From Planctomycetaceae bacterium (lineage in GTDB: Bacteria > Planctomycetota > Planctomycetia > Pirellulales > UBA1268): a stretch of 13,848 nt of DNA. A program made the position numbers and the translations under genes. The stretch lies in assembly GCA_947453875.1 (NCBI GenBank), contig CANGIH010000017.1, positions 1 to 13,848 of the forward strand. Direction: 5' to 3'. Under the pieces are notes generated by a model. The model was given only the letters and a program-made list of their open reading frames with translations. It searched no databases and was not told the DNA's origin. Of the stretch, positions 1-6,435 are shown piece by piece. Positions within the stretch are counted from its first letter, which is position 1, and the number at the start of each line of letters is the position of its first letter.

Positions 1-57
1 GATTTGACCCCAGTCTGGCCCGATTGGTGCTGTTTTTGCCCGTTTCATGGCCTCCCC

Positions 58-87
58 TTGTGAATCATGGGGGAGCCTTTCTATAGT
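58..87 (+). promoter_or_regulatory. candidate sigma70-type promoter upstream of rpmJ
   Basis: A TTGTGA box at 58-63 (4 of 6 matches to TTGACA) is followed after 18 bases by TATAGT at 82-87 (5 of 6 matches to TATAAT). The patch is more AT-rich than its surroundings. Transcription would start near 94, giving a leader of about 60 bases before rpmJ. This would let rpmJ and perhaps the following ribosomal genes be read independently of whatever lies upstream. The call rests on consensus matching only. Confidence 0.4.
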
Positions 88-156
88 TATGGACTTTCCG
101 TCGAGTCACCCCAGTTCCCGTTGAAGGCGTAGGCGGCCGTCGCCACGAACGCAAGC

Positions 157-270
157 ATGAAGGTTCGCGCCAGCGTCCGTCGCATCTGCGACAAGTGTAA
201 GATTGTCCGCCGCCGCGGCGTGGTCTTCGTCGTGTGCGAGGATCCTCGCCACAAGCAACGGCAGGGATGA
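157..270 (+). CDS. rpmJ: 50S ribosomal protein L36
   Basis: This 37-residue protein is the usual length for L36, the smallest protein of the large ribosomal subunit, and binds 23S rRNA. It begins MKVRASVRRICDKC and ends DPRHKQRQG, both characteristic of the family. The zinc ligands C11, C14, C27 and H32 are all present, so it is the zinc-binding (C+) form. There is no clear Shine-Dalgarno sequence; the start is fixed by the conserved N-terminus. It lies 309 bases upstream of rpsM, a wide gap for genes that are usually close neighbours. Identification is secure. Confidence 0.96.
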   Translation: MKVRASVRRICDKCKIVRRRGVVFVVCEDPRHKQRQG

Positions 271-579
271 TCCGCGGATACCGTCGCGTCGGAGGCTTTG
301 CCTCCCGACGTTCGCGGTCATTCGAGATGTGAGATGACAAAGCGAGCTTGGAATGGTGGGTGAGGGAGATCCCTTATCAGCCAATCCTCTTGTTGTCGCT
401 CCGTTCGGTTGTCCGTGGCGTCGTGGCGCTTTGGAATGGTCCGTCGTATCGTGTTGGTCCGTACTGCGAGTCTGTCGGGGCGACAGTGCCCCGGTGTCGT
501 GAAGCATCCCGAAACGAACAGTCGCACTGGTCGCCCTGTCGCGGTCGCCAGGAGCGGCTTCTCCACCTGAGAGTCCCCC
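271..579. other. rpmJ-rpsM intergenic region
   Basis: This 309-base gap has no convincing gene. It holds a bulged hairpin at 287-310 (listed separately) and a second perfect 6-bp stem, CGGGGC at 476-481 with GCCCCG at 488-493 and a 6-base loop. The 10-base word TTGGAATGGT occurs at 348-357 and again at 431-440. The word TGGTCCGT occurs at 437-444 and 455-462. A 108-codon frame at 348-674 runs into rpsM in another frame and resembles no known protein. The region could be a long leader for rpsM, but I see no clear promoter in it. Confidence 0.5.
287..310 (+). promoter_or_regulatory. bulged stem-loop between rpmJ and rpsM
   Basis: CGTCGGAGGC (287-296) pairs with GCCTCCCGACG (300-310) across a TTT loop. 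This gives ten base pairs with one unpaired C on the 3' side. It starts 17 bases after the rpmJ stop. No run of T follows, so it is not a classical intrinsic terminator. It could be a processing or attenuation element, or it may stabilise the upstream transcript end. Its function is inferred from position and pairing only. Confidence 0.4.
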
Positions 580-963
580 ATGCCTCGTCTCCTCGGCGTC
601 GACATTCCGTCGGAGAAGAAAACGATCTTCTCGCTGCAGTATCTCTACGGGGTCGGCCCCCGAGTCGCGCGTGAGTTGTGCCACAAGGCCGGCGTTGATC
701 CCGAGGGGATCGCCAAGAATCTCCATGAGGACGAGCTGGCGCGTCTGGCTGCCCTCATGGACAAGGACTACGTTGTCGAGGGGCAGTTGCGTCGTCAGGT
801 CTCGCAAAACATCTCGCGGCTCAAGGACATTGGCAGCTATCGCGGGGTTCGCCATCGCCGTGGCCTGCCTGTCCGCGGTCAGCGGACTCGCACCAACGCC
901 CGTACGCGGAAGGGGCCGAAGAAGACGGTGGCCGGGAAGAAGGGCGTCAAGGATCTCAAGTAG
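580..963 (+). CDS. rpsM: 30S ribosomal protein S13
   Basis: S13 sits in the head of the small subunit, contacts 16S rRNA and helps form bridges to the large subunit. The 127-residue product starts MPRLLGVDIPSEK. It has the early helical segment with the LYGVGPRVA motif near residues 22-30. The basic tail, with GQRTRTNARTRKGPKKTVAG near residues 99-118, is diagnostic of S13 and contacts tRNA in the P site. Length is close to the family norm (about 120). A weak purine stretch, GAGAG at 569-573, precedes the ATG by 6 bases. It begins the S13-S11-S4-alpha-L17 block. Confidence 0.97.
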   Translation: MPRLLGVDIPSEKKTIFSLQYLYGVGPRVARELCHKAGVDPEGIAKNLHEDELARLAALMDKDYVVEGQLRRQVSQNISRLKDIGSYRGVRHRRGLPVRGQRTRTNARTRKGPKKTVAGKKGVKDLK

Positions 964-1062
964 TCCTCTGTGGACAGCTTGTCCCTCTCGGTAGCGGGGC
1001 GAGGTGTCGGTGGGGGGCTGGTTCGGTGTCGCGGAATCGGCTGCCAGGGCGTGAATCCGCGG

Positions 1063-1092
1063 TTCGTCGCAAATACACTCATACACTGTAGT
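1063..1092 (+). promoter_or_regulatory. weak candidate promoter upstream of rpsK
   Basis: An AT-rich patch interrupts the GC-rich 233-base rpsM-rpsK gap. It contains the near-tandem words ATACACTC and ATACACTG (1073-1088). TTCGTC at 1063-1068 and TGTAGT at 1087-1092 are 18 bases apart but match the consensus poorly. TACACT at 1074-1079 and 1082-1087 are alternative -10 boxes. The patch could be an internal promoter of the ribosomal operon. The rest of the gap shows no gene. Low confidence. Confidence 0.2.
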
Positions 1093-1196
1093 TACATACG
1101 CTGGCCTCGCGGACCTGTTGGCAGGGACGTCTGGCTCCTGGGATTTGAAGTTCCAGGGATCACGGATTTTCAGGGACTTAAAGAGAGCACGGATTC

Positions 1197-1574
1197 ATGT
1201 CGAAGGTTGCAAAGACCAAGAAGAAGAGCGTCTCGGCCGGCATCGCCTACATCACGGCGAGTTTCAACAACACCACCGTCACCATCACCGACACCAAGGG
1301 CGACACCCTCTGTTGGGCCAGCGGTGGCACTTGTGGCTTCAAGGGGAGTCGCAAGGGAACTCCATTCGCCGGTCAGTGTGCCGCGCAGCAGGCGGCCGAG
1401 AAGGCGTCGAAGTTCGGTGTCAAGGATCTCGAAGTTCGGGTTCGTGGTCCGGGGAGCGGCCGGGAGAGCGCCATCACGGCTCTTCAGGCTGCCGGGATGA
1501 ATGTGAAGAGCATCGAAGACATCACCCCACTGCCTCACAACGGTTGCCGTCCCCCGAAGAAGCGTCGCGTCTGA
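1197..1574 (+). CDS. rpsK: 30S ribosomal protein S11
   Basis: S11 lies on the platform of the small subunit near the mRNA exit path and the Shine-Dalgarno helix. The product is 125 residues, close to the usual 125-130. The Lys-rich N-terminus leads into GIAYITASFNNTTVTITDTKG, the conserved S11 core. The C-terminus PLPHNGCRPPKKRRV is diagnostic. The ATG follows a GAGAG purine stretch at about ten bases. It sits between rpsM (233 bases upstream) and rpsD (115 bases downstream). Confidence 0.97.
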   Translation: MSKVAKTKKKSVSAGIAYITASFNNTTVTITDTKGDTLCWASGGTCGFKGSRKGTPFAGQCAAQQAAEKASKFGVKDLEVRVRGPGSGRESAITALQAAGMNVKSIEDITPLPHNGCRPPKKRRV

Positions 1575-1689
1575 TCGTCAGTCGCGCACCCTTCAGTCAG
1601 CACCACCCCCCACCCAAAAATCACATCAGTGCGGCGATACCCGCCACACCACCTCGCGAGCGATCGAGCAACACCACGATCGAGAATTC

Positions 1690-2316
1690 ATGGGACGCAT
1701 CACCGGACCTGTCTGCCGCCTCTGCCGTCGTGACGGCCTCAAGCTTTTCCTCAAGGGAACTCGTTGCGATACAGGGAAGTGCGCTTTCGAGCGCCGTAGC
1801 ACGCCGCCGGGCATGGTTCAGAAGCGTCGGAGCAAGCCGACCGAATACGGCATCCACCTCCGCGAGAAGCAGAAGGTGAAGCACTACTACGGCGTCCTCG
1901 AGCGCCAGTTTCGCACTTACTTCGCCCGCGCCGAGCGGGGGAAGGGAAACACCGGTGAGATGCTCATGTCGCTGCTTGAGCGGCGTCTTGACAACATCGT
2001 CTACCGGATCGGTTTTGCGCCGTCCCGCGCTGCTGCCCGGCAGATGGTGCTCCATGGGCACGTCACCGTGAATGGCAAGCGAGTCGACGTTGCGAGCTAT
2101 CTCGTCAAGGCTGGTGATCTGCTGCGGATCAAGAATCGGACGAAGAGCCTGCAGTTGGTTCACGCCTCCCTTTCTGCGAACCGTCGCGACGTGCCCGATT
2201 TCCTCTCGCGTTCGGAGGCAGGTGTTCCGGAGGGGCGGGTCGATCGGCTTCCCTCGGCGGACGACGTGTCGCTTCCTGTCCAGGCAAATCTCATCATCGA
2301 GCTCTGCTCGAAGTGA
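1690..2316 (+). CDS. rpsD: 30S ribosomal protein S4, zinc-binding form
   Basis: S4 nucleates small-subunit assembly by binding the 5' domain of 16S rRNA. In many bacteria it also represses translation of this operon. The product is 208 residues, a normal length. Cysteines C9, C12, C26 and C31 form the zinc site seen in the four-cysteine form of S4. An S4 RNA-binding domain follows at about residues 98-160, including RRLDNIVYRIGF and VTVNGKRVD. The start is fixed by MGRITGPVCRLCRR. It is 115 bases after rpsK, and that gap is C/A-rich with little pairing potential. Confidence 0.97.
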   Translation: MGRITGPVCRLCRRDGLKLFLKGTRCDTGKCAFERRSTPPGMVQKRRSKPTEYGIHLREKQKVKHYYGVLERQFRTYFARAERGKGNTGEMLMSLLERRLDNIVYRIGFAPSRAAARQMVLHGHVTVNGKRVDVASYLVKAGDLLRIKNRTKSLQLVHASLSANRRDVPDFLSRSEAGVPEGRVDRLPSADDVSLPVQANLIIELCSK

Positions 2317-2341
2317 TCCCTGCTGCCCGTTGTCGGATGGC

Positions 2342-2418
2342 GACCGGACTGCGATGGGCCCCGGTCAGGATGGCCACCGCACGAAATCGAATCACCACTT
2401 CACGGCCTTGACTGGCCG
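2342..2418 (+). promoter_or_regulatory. two small inverted repeats upstream of rpoA
   Basis: The 132-base rpsD-rpoA gap contains GACCGG (2342-2347) paired with CCGGTC (2361-2366) across a 13-base loop. It also contains CGGCC (2403-2407) paired with GGCCG (2414-2418) across TTGACT. Stems this short are expected by chance in GC-rich DNA. They are recorded because other gaps in this operon also carry stem-loops. Confidence 0.2.
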
Positions 2419-2436
2419 ATCGTTCAGTACACAGGC

Positions 2437-2443
2437 AAGGAGA
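2437..2443 (+). promoter_or_regulatory. strong ribosome binding site of rpoA
   Basis: AAGGAGA ends five bases before the ATG at 2449. It is the clearest Shine-Dalgarno sequence in the ribosomal block, where most genes have weak ones. It confirms the start that yields the N-terminus MHIRWRGLELPSS. Confidence 0.7.
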
Positions 2444-2448
2444 TACGC

Positions 2449-3429
2449 ATGCACATCCGTTGGCGCGGGCTCGAACTTCCCAGCTCGGTCACGTCCGATG
2501 CGAAGACCCTGACTCCGACGTACGGCAAGTTCGTCGCCGAGCCGTTCGAGAGGGGTTTTGGCACCACCGTGGGCAACAGTCTCCGTCGGGTGCTCCTCTC
2601 GAGTCTTGAGGGAAGCGCGGTCACCCAGATCAAGGTGGGCAGCGCGCTCCACGAGTTCAGCACCATCAAGGGGGTGCTGGAGGATGTCACCGACATCGTC
2701 CTGGCGGTGAAGAGTCTTGTGGTGAAGAACCACAGCGATTCAACCCGCGTCATCCGCGTCGAGAAAAGCACCAAGGGGCCGATTACCGGTGCCGACGTGC
2801 AGACCGACGAGGCTGTTGAGGTGGTCAACAAGGACCTCGTTCTCGCCACCCTCACCGATGACGTGCCTTTTGAGTTGGAGATGGTGGTGGAGAACGGGCG
2901 CGGCTATGTGCCGGCCAGCGAGCACAGCCCCGATGCCCAGGAAATCGGCATCATCCCGGTCGATGCGGTCTTCAGCCCGGTGACCCGAGTCCGATATGAG
3001 GTCGAAGAGACCCGCGTGGGGCAGAAGACGAACTACGACCGGCTCACGATGGAGATCTGGACCAACGGCACCGTGACCCCCGACATGGCGCTCGTCGAGG
3101 CGGCCAAGATCCTTCGCAAGCACCTCAATCCGTTCGTCGGCTACACCCAGCAGGGGGCCGCGGTCAATCTTCCGCCGGTCATCGACTGGACCACCCTCAA
3201 GCCCTCCGAGGAGGGTGTCAGGGGTATGTTGGTCAGCCAACTCGGCCTGTCGGTACGGGCCAGCAACTGCCTGGCCACGGCCAACGTCAACACCGTCGGA
3301 GACCTGATGGCGTATACCCGGGAGCAGATCTTGGAGATGCGCAACGCCGGTGAGCAGACCGTCGAGGAGATCGAGGCCAAACTCGCCGAGCATGGTCAGA
3401 GGCTTGCCTCTTCGGCGGTCGAGGCCTGA
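2449..3429 (+). CDS. rpoA: DNA-directed RNA polymerase subunit alpha
   Basis: The alpha subunit dimerises to scaffold assembly of RNA polymerase, and its C-terminal domain binds UP-element DNA and activators. The product is 326 residues, the usual length. The N-terminal domain (about 15-235) has FERGFGTTVGNSLRRVLLSS, the conserved assembly segment. The C-terminal domain (about 255-320) has LGLSVRASNC with R270, N273 and C274, matching E. coli R265, N268 and C269. The later helix-hairpin-helix reads NAGEQTVEEI (299-308), so the lysine pair 297/298 of E. coli is replaced by E302 and Q303. It lies in the standard position between rpsD and rplQ. Confidence 0.98.
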   Translation: MHIRWRGLELPSSVTSDAKTLTPTYGKFVAEPFERGFGTTVGNSLRRVLLSSLEGSAVTQIKVGSALHEFSTIKGVLEDVTDIVLAVKSLVVKNHSDSTRVIRVEKSTKGPITGADVQTDEAVEVVNKDLVLATLTDDVPFELEMVVENGRGYVPASEHSPDAQEIGIIPVDAVFSPVTRVRYEVEETRVGQKTNYDRLTMEIWTNGTVTPDMALVEAAKILRKHLNPFVGYTQQGAAVNLPPVIDWTTLKPSEEGVRGMLVSQLGLSVRASNCLATANVNTVGDLMAYTREQILEMRNAGEQTVEEIEAKLAEHGQRLASSAVEA

Positions 3430-3452
3430 TCAGTCAAGGCTCAAATATCCGG

Positions 3453-3480
3453 CGTTCCCTGAGGTCCGGCATCAGGAACG
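3453..3480 (+). promoter_or_regulatory. bulged stem-loop between rpoA and rplQ
   Basis: CGTTCCCTGA (3453-3462) pairs with TCAGGAACG (3472-3480) around a nine-base loop. This gives nine base pairs with one bulged C. It lies in the 101-base gap and no T run follows, so full termination is unlikely. It resembles the bulged hairpins after rpmJ and after rplQ. It may set the ratio of alpha to L17 or mark a processing site; both are inferences. Confidence 0.42.
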
Positions 3481-3530
3481 ATCCACCGTTCACACCAGCC
3501 CGCAACAGTTTTGCTTGAAGGATTTCCCCC

Positions 3531-4124
3531 ATGCGCCATCGTCGTAAGGGCCGTGTGCTCGGCCGCAGCCCCTCCCACCAGCGGGCTCTCCTCCGCAATC
3601 TTGCCGCCGCCCTGATGCTCACCGAGCGGGAGTATGAGGCCGACGAAGTTGGCGCTCCCAAAGTAGCCGGCCGGATCGTTACCACCGTGGCCAAGGCCAA
3701 GGAGGTGCGCCCCCTCGTCGAACGCTGCATCACGATCGCCAAGCGAGGGCTGCAGTCTTCGTCGAAGGCCAATGAATTCGCCGCGACTGCCGAACGAAAT
3801 TCAGCGGCCTGGAAGCAGTGGCGTGAGAGCGACCAGTGGCGGAAGTGGGCCCAGGCGTCGGCTCCCGCCGTCGTGGCCCGCCGGCGCGTCGTGCAACTGC
3901 TCGGTGACAAGAAGGCGGCGCGGATCCTGTTTGAGAAAATCGCTCCTCGGTTCATCGATCGCCCGGGGGGCTATACGAGGATCCTCAAGCTCTCCACGCC
4001 GCGGCTTGGCGACGCCGGCCCCAGGGCGGTGCTCGAGTTTGTCGGAAGTGGCCCGGCGGTTGACCGCGGGACAGCCCCGCAGGTGCAATCTCGTCGTCCG
4101 GCCAAGGGAGCGGGGGCAAGCTGA
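3531..4124 (+). CDS. rplQ: 50S ribosomal protein L17, extended form
   Basis: L17 binds 23S rRNA near the exit region of the large subunit. The start MRHRRKGRVLGRSPSHQRALLRNL as a whole and the later IAPRF and RPGGYTRILKL segments (137-153) identify it; the first 20 residues are enough for the call. At 197 residues it is far longer than E. coli L17 (127). Relative to that protein there is an insertion of about 16 residues near 35-50, one of about 39 residues near 72-115, and a basic tail after about residue 174. The larger insertion contains W94, W97, W103 and W106 among charged residues. A Shine-Dalgarno AAGGAT (3518-3523) lies seven bases before the ATG. It is the last gene of the ribosomal block. 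Confidence 0.95.
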   Translation: MRHRRKGRVLGRSPSHQRALLRNLAAALMLTEREYEADEVGAPKVAGRIVTTVAKAKEVRPLVERCITIAKRGLQSSSKANEFAATAERNSAAWKQWRESDQWRKWAQASAPAVVARRRVVQLLGDKKAARILFEKIAPRFIDRPGGYTRILKLSTPRLGDAGPRAVLEFVGSGPAVDRGTAPQVQSRRPAKGAGAS

Positions 4125-4143
4125 CCCTTCTTCCATGGTCCTG

Positions 4144-4197
4144 ATTCCACGGCCTTTCGCCGTGAATAGGCGAGTTCACCGCTGCTTGATGCGGCGG
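4144..4197 (+). terminator. possible 3' end structure of the ribosomal operon
   Basis: ATTCCACGGC (4144-4153) pairs with GCCGTGAAT (4159-4167) across CTTTC, with one bulged C, starting 20 bases after the rplQ stop. A second hairpin follows: CCGCTGC (4179-4185) with GCGGCGG (4191-4197), including one G-U pair. GTGAA (4162-4166) could instead pair with TTCAC (4175-4179). No T run directly follows either hairpin; the nearest is TTTT at 4218-4221. This could be an untypical terminator or a stabilising 3' structure. Confidence 0.3.
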
Positions 4198-4442
4198 CCG
4201 ACCCTCAAAAAAACGGCTTTTCCTCGGTTGTCGCAAGTCGACTGATTCGTCCGGATGTCCCGTATCCGGAGCGGTGATCGATCGGTTTCTCCACGGACAG
4301 CGACGAGTCGTCTTCATTCGGGGGGCTGTCGACCCCTGTTGGATTGCACGGCCGAGAGGGTGTATGCTTGTGTCGGTGTCGCCGGTCGCTGGCGTGATGG
4401 CGGGGAGGGGGCAAGCTCTCCGTCGAACGCCCCCGGTCGGTT

Positions 4443-4519
4443 CGGCATCACCCTCTCTTTCGTGATGACCGTACGCCGGACTGAGCCACGTTTTCATTTC
4501 ACCAGGCTCGGTGCGGTCA
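4443..4519 (+). promoter_or_regulatory. leader with mutually exclusive stems before the DUF1549 gene
   Basis: Helix A pairs CGGCATCAC (4443-4451) with GTGATGACCG (4462-4471), nine base pairs with one bulged A and a pyrimidine loop. Helix B pairs TGACCG (4466-4471) with CGGTCA (4514-4519) and encloses an eight-pair stem, 4480-4487 with 4505-4512. A and B share bases 4466-4471, so only one can form at a time. That layout resembles an attenuator or riboswitch, but I recognise no known class. The structure ends 87 bases before the next start codon. No promoter is firmly placed upstream. Confidence 0.3.
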
Positions 4520-4606
4520 GGTCCGGGCGGATCGATTCCGTCGCGGCGGGGCGGGGGCAGGCTTCGATCCTTCGCGTTCAAATCCTAGGCGCCTTGGGGG
4601 CGTGAT

Positions 4607-6319
4607 ATGCGGATGCGTTTGCCCACGTTCCCTCTGTTGGTTCGGTGCCGTGCGAGCCTCTTGCTGGTGGCTTGTGGGCTGATGCTTGGGAAGGCGCCGT
4701 CCCTGTCGGCCAGGGATCTGGACGATCACTTCGGCATCCCGCAGGTGAAGTTCATCAACGAGCAGGTGGCTGCCGGATGGGCCGATGCGAAGATCAAGCC
4801 AGCGGATCCTGCCACCGATCAGGAGTGGTGCCGCCGGGTCCATCTCGACATCATCGGGCGGATCCCAACTGTCCAGGAACTCAACGCCTACGTCGCCGAT
4901 AGCTCCCCGGCGAAGCGGGCCAATCTCGTCGGTCGTCTGCTGGGGGACGATTATGTCGATGAGTATGCCCGTAACTGGACCGATGTTTGGACCACCATTC
5001 TCATCGGCCGCAGCACCGAAAACGACAACGTAAACCGTGCCGGAATGCGGCAGTGGTTGCGACGGGCGTTCTCGAAGAACATGCCCTACGACCGGTTCGT
5101 GACCGAACTGGTGACGGCCACCGGGGTCAACAAGTCGGGCGAGAAGGGATTCAACGGCGCCACCAACTTCCTCTCGGGCAAACTCGACGAGAACGGCATC
5201 CAAGCCACGGCCAAGACCGCCCAGGTGTTTCTCGGCCTTCAGGTGCAGTGCACGCAGTGTCACAACCATCCCTTCAACAAGGGCAAGCAGAATCAGTTCT
5301 GGGAGTTCAATGCGTTCTTCCGGCAATCGCGGGCGCTGCGGAAGTTCGAGGGCACCCGTGATGTGCAGGCGATCGAACTGGTCGATGAGGATTGGTCGGG
5401 CGAGGGGGGGAATGCAGCCCAGGCGGAACTCTACTACGAGCTCCGCAACGGCCAGATGAAGGTCGCTTTTCCGGTCTTCATCGACGGGACCGCGGTCGAT
5501 CCGACCGGCTACCTCCCCGCAAAGATGGATGACGGCACCGAGTACGGTGTCAATCGTCGGCAGGCGTTGTCGCAACTGATCGTGGACAGCCCGCTCATGC
5601 CCAAGGCGGCTGTCAATCGGGTCTGGAGTCACTTTTTCGGGTATGGCTTCACCCGCCCGATCGACGACCTCGGCGAACACAACGCACCGTCGCACCCCGA
5701 ACTGCTCGATGGCCTCGGCGAGCGGTTGCGGGAGCAGAGCTTCGACGTGAAGGAGCTCATTCGGTGGATCACCCTTTCCCAGGCTTATTCGCTCGCCAGC
5801 CGGATCACCAAACCAAATGCCTCGGACGATCCCGCGGTGGGTGAAAAGCCGAAGTTCTCCCGCTTCTACCTCCGTCAGATGCGCCCTGAGGAGCTTTACC
5901 AGTCGCTGCTGACGGCGACCGAGGCAGATCAGGCGGACGACAAGGGGGAGAAGGCGTCACGCAAGAAGGATGAATGGCTGTCGCAGTTCATCATCGCCTT
6001 CGGCACCGACGAGGGGGACGAGGCGACCACCTTCAATGGCTCGATTCCCCAAGTGCTGATGATGTTCAATGGCGATCTGGTGAAGACGGCCACCGCCACC
6101 GGCAAGGGGGGCTTCCTCGATCGGGTCGCCACGGCTGAGATGAGCAATGCTCAGCGGATCGACGCCCTCTACGCCGCGGCGCTCGCCCGCAAGCCGAGCC
6201 GCAAGGAGATCAGTCTCGCCAACCAAATGATGGTCGCCCGCAAGGGGGACGCGATCGGCGCCCTGCAGGACATCTGGTGGGCGGTTCTCAATTCGAACGA
6301 GTTCATCATCAACCACTGA
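4607..6319 (+). CDS. exported DUF1549/DUF1553 (PSCyt2/PSD1) protein
   Basis: This 570-residue protein is typical of planctomycetes. The N-terminus has a basic stretch, a hydrophobic run (ASLLLVACGLML) and a likely signal-peptidase site after SLSA near residue 35, so it is probably exported. DUF1549 spans about residues 45-245 and includes RRVHLDIIGRIPTVQEL and QCTQCHNHPF, with C215, C218 and H219 forming a CxxCH and H221 following. DUF1553 spans about residues 310-560 and includes AAVNRVWSHFFGYGF and RPEELYQSLL. There is no separate PSCyt1 heme domain. The family's biochemical role is not firmly established; Pfam calls it cytochrome-related from the CxxCH. The DUF1501 gene downstream is its usual partner. 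A second ATG at 4613 is possible. Confidence 0.9.
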   Translation: MRMRLPTFPLLVRCRASLLLVACGLMLGKAPSLSARDLDDHFGIPQVKFINEQVAAGWADAKIKPADPATDQEWCRRVHLDIIGRIPTVQELNAYVADSSPAKRANLVGRLLGDDYVDEYARNWTDVWTTILIGRSTENDNVNRAGMRQWLRRAFSKNMPYDRFVTELVTATGVNKSGEKGFNGATNFLSGKLDENGIQATAKTAQVFLGLQVQCTQCHNHPFNKGKQNQFWEFNAFFRQSRALRKFEGTRDVQAIELVDEDWSGEGGNAAQAELYYELRNGQMKVAFPVFIDGTAVDPTGYLPAKMDDGTEYGVNRRQALSQLIVDSPLMPKAAVNRVWSHFFGYGFTRPIDDLGEHNAPSHPELLDGLGERLREQSFDVKELIRWITLSQAYSLASRITKPNASDDPAVGEKPKFSRFYLRQMRPEELYQSLLTATEADQADDKGEKASRKKDEWLSQFIIAFGTDEGDEATTFNGSIPQVLMMFNGDLVKTATATGKGGFLDRVATAEMSNAQRIDALYAAALARKPSRKEISLANQMMVARKGDAIGALQDIWWAVLNSNEFIINH

Positions 6320-6334
6320 CACCCGCAGTGCCCA

Positions 6335-6354
6335 GCCCGGGCCACGCTCCGGGC
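6335..6354 (+). promoter_or_regulatory. short GC hairpin between the DUF1549 and DUF1501 genes
   Basis: GCCCGG (6335-6340) pairs perfectly with CCGGGC (6349-6354) across an eight-base loop, 15 bases after the upstream stop. No T run follows. In this 116-base gap it could be a processing or stabilising hairpin of a shared transcript. It may also be chance pairing in GC-rich DNA. Confidence 0.25.
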
Positions 6355-6435
6355 CTGACCGGATCCGATTCCTGATCGTCTGCACGCCGCTGAAACCTCC
6401 CCGTCACCCGTCTGCTCAATCCGAGGAACCCCGCC

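Larger units (their letters stand above)
4125..4606. other. non-coding, inverted-repeat-rich region between rplQ and the DUF1549 gene
   Basis: This 482-base stretch has no convincing gene. It separates the ribosomal operon from the exported-protein pair. Besides the elements listed separately, it has TCCGGAT (4250-4256) paired with ATCCGGA (4264-4270), GGGGGC (4407-4412) paired with GCCCCC (4429-4434), and GGATCGA (4529-4535) paired with TCGATCC (4564-4570). GGGGGCAAGCT occurs at 4112-4122 and 4407-4417. A weak promoter-like pair, TTGGAT (4339-4344) and TATGCT (4363-4368), has an 18-base spacer. A 116-codon frame (4255-4605) is Arg/Ser-rich and looks like non-coding read-through. One or two such stems are expected by chance at this GC content. 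Confidence 0.5.

Noticed and set aside
106..1086. A 326-codon minus-strand frame over rpmJ and rpsM
   Set aside because: It mirrors rpsM, spans two well-identified genes and an intergenic gap, and shows no known family features.
970..1500. A 176-codon plus-strand frame overlapping rpsK
   Set aside because: Its second half is rpsK read in another frame, giving Arg/Ser/Pro-rich sequence, and it has no family resemblance.
4197..4221. GCCG paired with CGGC followed by TTTT, as an intrinsic terminator after rplQ
   Set aside because: The stem has only four pairs with a 13-base loop and the T run is short, so I do not call it a terminator by itself.
4255..4605. A 116-codon plus-strand frame ending two bases before the DUF1549 start
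   Set aside because: The position suggests coupling, but the product is Arg/Ser/Gly-rich without domain signs, and the stretch is better explained as leader DNA with inverted repeats. Conservation in relatives would reopen this.
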